From assembly GCF_018128245.1 (NCBI RefSeq), contig NZ_CP072378.1:1488001-1552000 (forward strand): DNA of 64,000 nucleotides, read 5' to 3'. This DNA comes from Leptotrichia sp. oral taxon 221 (GTDB lineage: Bacteria; Fusobacteriota; Fusobacteriia; Fusobacteriales; Leptotrichiaceae). Position numbers and translations under genes: made by a program. Positions 61,344 to 64,000 of this stretch are shown in pieces. The notes below the pieces were generated by a model. That model did not search any database, was not told the DNA's origin, and was given only the letters and a program-made list of their open reading frames with translations. Position 1 is the first letter of the stretch, and every line of letters starts with the position of its first letter.

Positions 61344-64000
61344 TTACGCCAATAAATCCATCAATTCCTTATCACTCATTTCAAACAATACTTTGTCATT
61401 ATCTTTACTTTCTAACAGATTTTCACTAAGCTGCTTTTTATTTTCCTGAATTTTAATAATTTTTTCTTCAATCGTTCCTTCTGTCACTAATTTAATGACT
61501 TGAACGCTCTTCTTCTGTCCAATTCTGTAGGCCCTGTCACTCGCTTGATTTTCAACTGCCACATTCCACCAAGGATCGTAGTGAATTACAACATCCGCTC
61601 CTACTAAATTTAATCCAGTTCCTCCAGCCTTCAATGAAATAAGCACAACTTGTCTTTGCCCAGCATTGAATTTTTTAGAAATCTCCATTCTTTCTTTAGA
61701 TTTTACATTTCCATCAATATAGAAATACTCAATTCCCAAATCAACTAATTCCTTCTCAATTTCCTTCAATGTCCCAACAAATTGCGAAAAAATCAACAAT
61801 CTGTGACCATTTTCTGTAATATCAGGCAATAAATCTCTCAATACTTGAAGTTTTGCAACCTCACCTTTATAATCTTCCTTAAACAATGTTGGCGAATTAC
61901 AAATTTGTCTCAATTTAGTCAAAATCGCCAATATTTTCATTCTATTATTTTCATTTTCATTGAATTTTTTCATTTCTTTTTTCGCTTGTTTTACATACGA
62001 TAAGTAAAGTTGTTTTTGCTCACTGCTCAATGTTACAATCATATTCGATTCCATTTTTTCAGGCAACTCTGTCAACACTTCTTTTTTAGTTCTTCTTAAA
62101 AGAAATGGCGCAATAATTTCTCTTAAATTAGTAACTTTCGCAGAATTAGGATTTACCAGCGCTTCCTTGTAAGTTTTTTTAAATTTCGTAAGATTATCCA
62201 AATATCCTGGCAACACAAAATCAAATATCGACCACAATTCCAAAATATTATTTTCAACAGGTGTCCCTGTCAATGCAAAATTAACTTTACTATTTAATTT
62301 CATAACCGCTTTTTTTATTTGCGAAGTAGCCGTTTTTATATTTTGTGCCTCATCTAAAACTACTATTTCAAATTTTTTGTTTTTATACTCATCAATATCA
62401 TTTCTCAATGCCTGATAAGTCGTAATTAACAATCCTTTTTTCTTTTTCTCAATCAATTCTTTTCTATGAGCAGCCGTTCCTTCAACCAAAATCGGTTTTA
62501 TCCCAGAAAATTTAATAATTTCCTCTTTCCAGTTATAAAGCAACGAACTTGGAACAATTATCAATGCAAAAAAATCTTTTTTCACACGATAAATTTCATT
62601 CAACAACGAAATTGTCTGCAATGTTTTTCCCAATCCCATATCATCCGCTAAAACTCCACCAAATCCAACATCATACATATTTTTCAACCAGTTGAATCCT
62701 AATTTTTGATACGGAAATAATTTTACGTTAATATTAGTTGGTTCCTGTTCCTTACGATTCTTAATTTTATGAAACAATTCTTTAAATTCATCCAATTTCT
62801 CTAATTCATCTTGTACCGTTCTAGAAACCTGTGCCAATTGCAACGCCTTAATCTTAGAAATTTTATTTTCTCCCAATTTTATATTCGAAATCGAATCCAC
62901 AATTCCTAGCAATTCTTCAACACTTTTATTTGCTATTTTTACAAGCTCTCCACTTGAAAGAGTCACATATTTTCTCTCATTTTTAATAGCTTCTATCACA
63001 TTCTCAATCTCAATTGGATCTATTCCTTCCACCTCAAAATTAATATTTAACATATCACTTTGAGCCTTTTTTACTTCAATGTTCACATGAATATCCTTAG
63101 CCTTTTTTATATTCGTATCCAAATGAATTTTCACTTTATCACGATATTTTTTATCAATAATTTCTGAAAGTTTTCCAAGTGCCTCATAATCCATTATAGA
63201 AGTATCCTCGTTAATTTCCTCTTCATAATCCTCAGTTTCTTTAAACGTCAATTCCTTAATAAGCGTTTTCAATTCTTCAAATACTTCAACATTTTTTCTT
63301 GGAATAAAATATTTCCCATTTTTTTCTATCGATTGAACGATATTTGATAAACTAATTCTCAATAATTGCCTATTTTCCATTTCTTGAACATAAACATCTA
63401 CAGTCCCAGATTTATCAACATATTCAGCAATATTAATATTTTCATTTTCCAAAATTTCTTTTAATTTTTGATTTGTTTCATCTGGAAGTTGATTCAAGCC
63501 TATCAAATTCATTCCCGACAATTTTCTCAATAATTTTTCTTCATTTTCAGCCATTTTAAAAATTTTCGTCGTATCATTTGCAAATGTGAAAAATCCACCA
63601 AAAGAAGTCATTCTTCTAATTTTTCTCAATTTAATTTTCCCATTTTCCAACAAAAATATCGGCTCATAATTATTCAAAATTTGTCTACGTTCTCCTAAAA
63701 AGAGAATATTTCTACCATCTTTCATAGCCAACAATAGCTTATTCAACAGCATTTCATACACTTTTAAACCTTTTTTATCCTTGATTCCATTATCGACAAC
63801 ACTACTAATCTCTTTATGATATTCATAAATTGCCTCAATAATTTTTTTGTCACTTTCATTAAAATAACAATTTACAGGATTATATTTAATTTTTGTACTA
63901 ATACTGTACTCGCTTTCCTCAATTACCGCATTCACAAATTTCAAAATATCTTTTATATAATATGTTTTTGAAAAACCTGTTTTCAATCTCAATACATATC
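61344..64000 (-). CDS. SNF2-family DEAD/DEAH helicase (5' end cut by window)
   Basis: At least 885 residues; the frame stays open to the window edge, so the true start lies outside (a TTG at 63992 is not convincing). The C-terminal half is a Swi2/Snf2 ATPase: GGVLADDMGLGKTLQTI (I/Ia), VVLDEAQNIKT (II), LTGTPVENN (III), ISLKAGGTGLNLVGA and QASDRAYRIGQ (V/VI). The preceding region resembles the bacterial SNF2-associated domain. Such proteins move along duplex DNA and displace proteins; the bacterial RapA-unrelated HepA/SNF2 group is often linked to DNA repair or transcription. The exact role is unknown. Confidence 0.9.
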   Translation of the reverse strand, partial: YVLRLKTGFSKTYYIKDILKFVNAVIEESEYSISTKIKYNPVNCYFNESDKKIIEAIYEYHKEISSVVDNGIKDKKGLKVYEMLLNKLLLAMKDGRNILFLGERRQILNNYEPIFLLENGKIKLRKIRRMTSFGGFFTFANDTTKIFKMAENEEKLLRKLSGMNLIGLNQLPDETNQKLKEILENENINIAEYVDKSGTVDVYVQEMENRQLLRISLSNIVQSIEKNGKYFIPRKNVEVFEELKTLIKELTFKETEDYEEEINEDTSIMDYEALGKLSEIIDKKYRDKVKIHLDTNIKKAKDIHVNIEVKKAQSDMLNINFEVEGIDPIEIENVIEAIKNERKYVTLSSGELVKIANKSVEELLGIVDSISNIKLGENKISKIKALQLAQVSRTVQDELEKLDEFKELFHKIKNRKEQEPTNINVKLFPYQKLGFNWLKNMYDVGFGGVLADDMGLGKTLQTISLLNEIYRVKKDFFALIIVPSSLLYNWKEEIIKFSGIKPILVEGTAAHRKELIEKKKKGLLITTYQALRNDIDEYKNKKFEIVVLDEAQNIKTATSQIKKAVMKLNSKVNFALTGTPVENNILELWSIFDFVLPGYLDNLTKFKKTYKEALVNPNSAKVTNLREIIAPFLLRRTKKEVLTELPEKMESNMIVTLSSEQKQLYLSYVKQAKKEMKKFNENENNRMKILAILTKLRQICNSPTLFKEDYKGEVAKLQVLRDLLPDITENGHRLLIFSQFVGTLKEIEKELVDLGIEYFYIDGNVKSKERMEISKKFNAGQRQVVLISLKAGGTGLNLVGADVVIHYDPWWNVAVENQASDRAYRIGQKKSVQVIKLVTEGTIEEKIIKIQENKKQLSENLLESKDNDKVLFEMSDKELMDLLA

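Noticed and set aside
1-64000. CRISPR array, rRNA or tRNA genes, prophage
   Set aside because: None was seen: no regularly spaced repeats, no rRNA signatures, no tRNA cloverleafs and no phage structural genes.

Overview
The window is very AT-rich and almost fully coding. It looks like a Leptotrichia-type member of the Fusobacteriota. The main evidence is two giant autotransporters sharing a near-identical N-terminal leader (a hallmark of Leptotrichia/Fusobacterium surface proteins), single-layer amino-acid pathways with Gram-positive-type riboswitches, and the presence of an outer-membrane beta-barrel secretion system. The genus is an inference; no rRNA is present.

Layout: 1-3.3 kb is a minus-strand DNA/nucleotide maintenance cluster (partial GNAT, ung, dCMP deaminase, xseA, Spx/ArsC-like). 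3.8-10.8 kb is autotransporter 1. 11.2-14.7 kb holds two tandem AAA-ATPase/PD-(D/E)XK paralogues, followed by a PAP2 phosphatase and a two-component system. 17.6-26.2 kb is one minus-strand lysine regulon (lysA, lysC, dapF, dapA, GyrI-like, asd, and an amino-acid ABC transporter) behind a consensus promoter, an L-box lysine riboswitch and an intrinsic terminator. 26.3-31.9 kb is autotransporter 2. 32.2-34.3 kb is an autonomous IS200/IS605 element (tnpA + tnpB). Then come a MATE exporter, a MarR gene and glmS with its self-cleaving ribozyme. 40.4-48.4 kb is an operon (corrinoid adenosyltransferase, two TPR proteins, uvrB). 48.5-64 kb carries a ROK glucokinase, an AddAB-like helicase-nuclease, secG, tpiA, SPFH/NfeD, valS and a SNF2-family helicase.

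The outstanding feature is a set of three self-splicing-type group I introns, all in the sense orientation of their host genes. One is a stand-alone intron splitting a marR gene. The other two are IStrons (group I intron fused to IS605-type transposon ends and a tnpB), one in uvrB and one in the corrinoid adenosyltransferase gene. In all three, joining the exons at the predicted sites restores a family-typical protein; in the adenosyltransferase gene the AUG start codon itself is split AU|G and would exist only after splicing (or DNA excision). The transposon boundary, the TTTAT target motif and the splice sites coincide exactly. The only tnpA in the window is in the nearby IS605 element, whose end hairpins resemble those of the IStrons, so it may mobilise them in trans.

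A second theme is surface variation: each autotransporter has a promoter whose -35/-10 spacer is largely a homopolymeric T tract (16 and 14 nt), an arrangement expected to phase-vary by slipped-strand mispairing.
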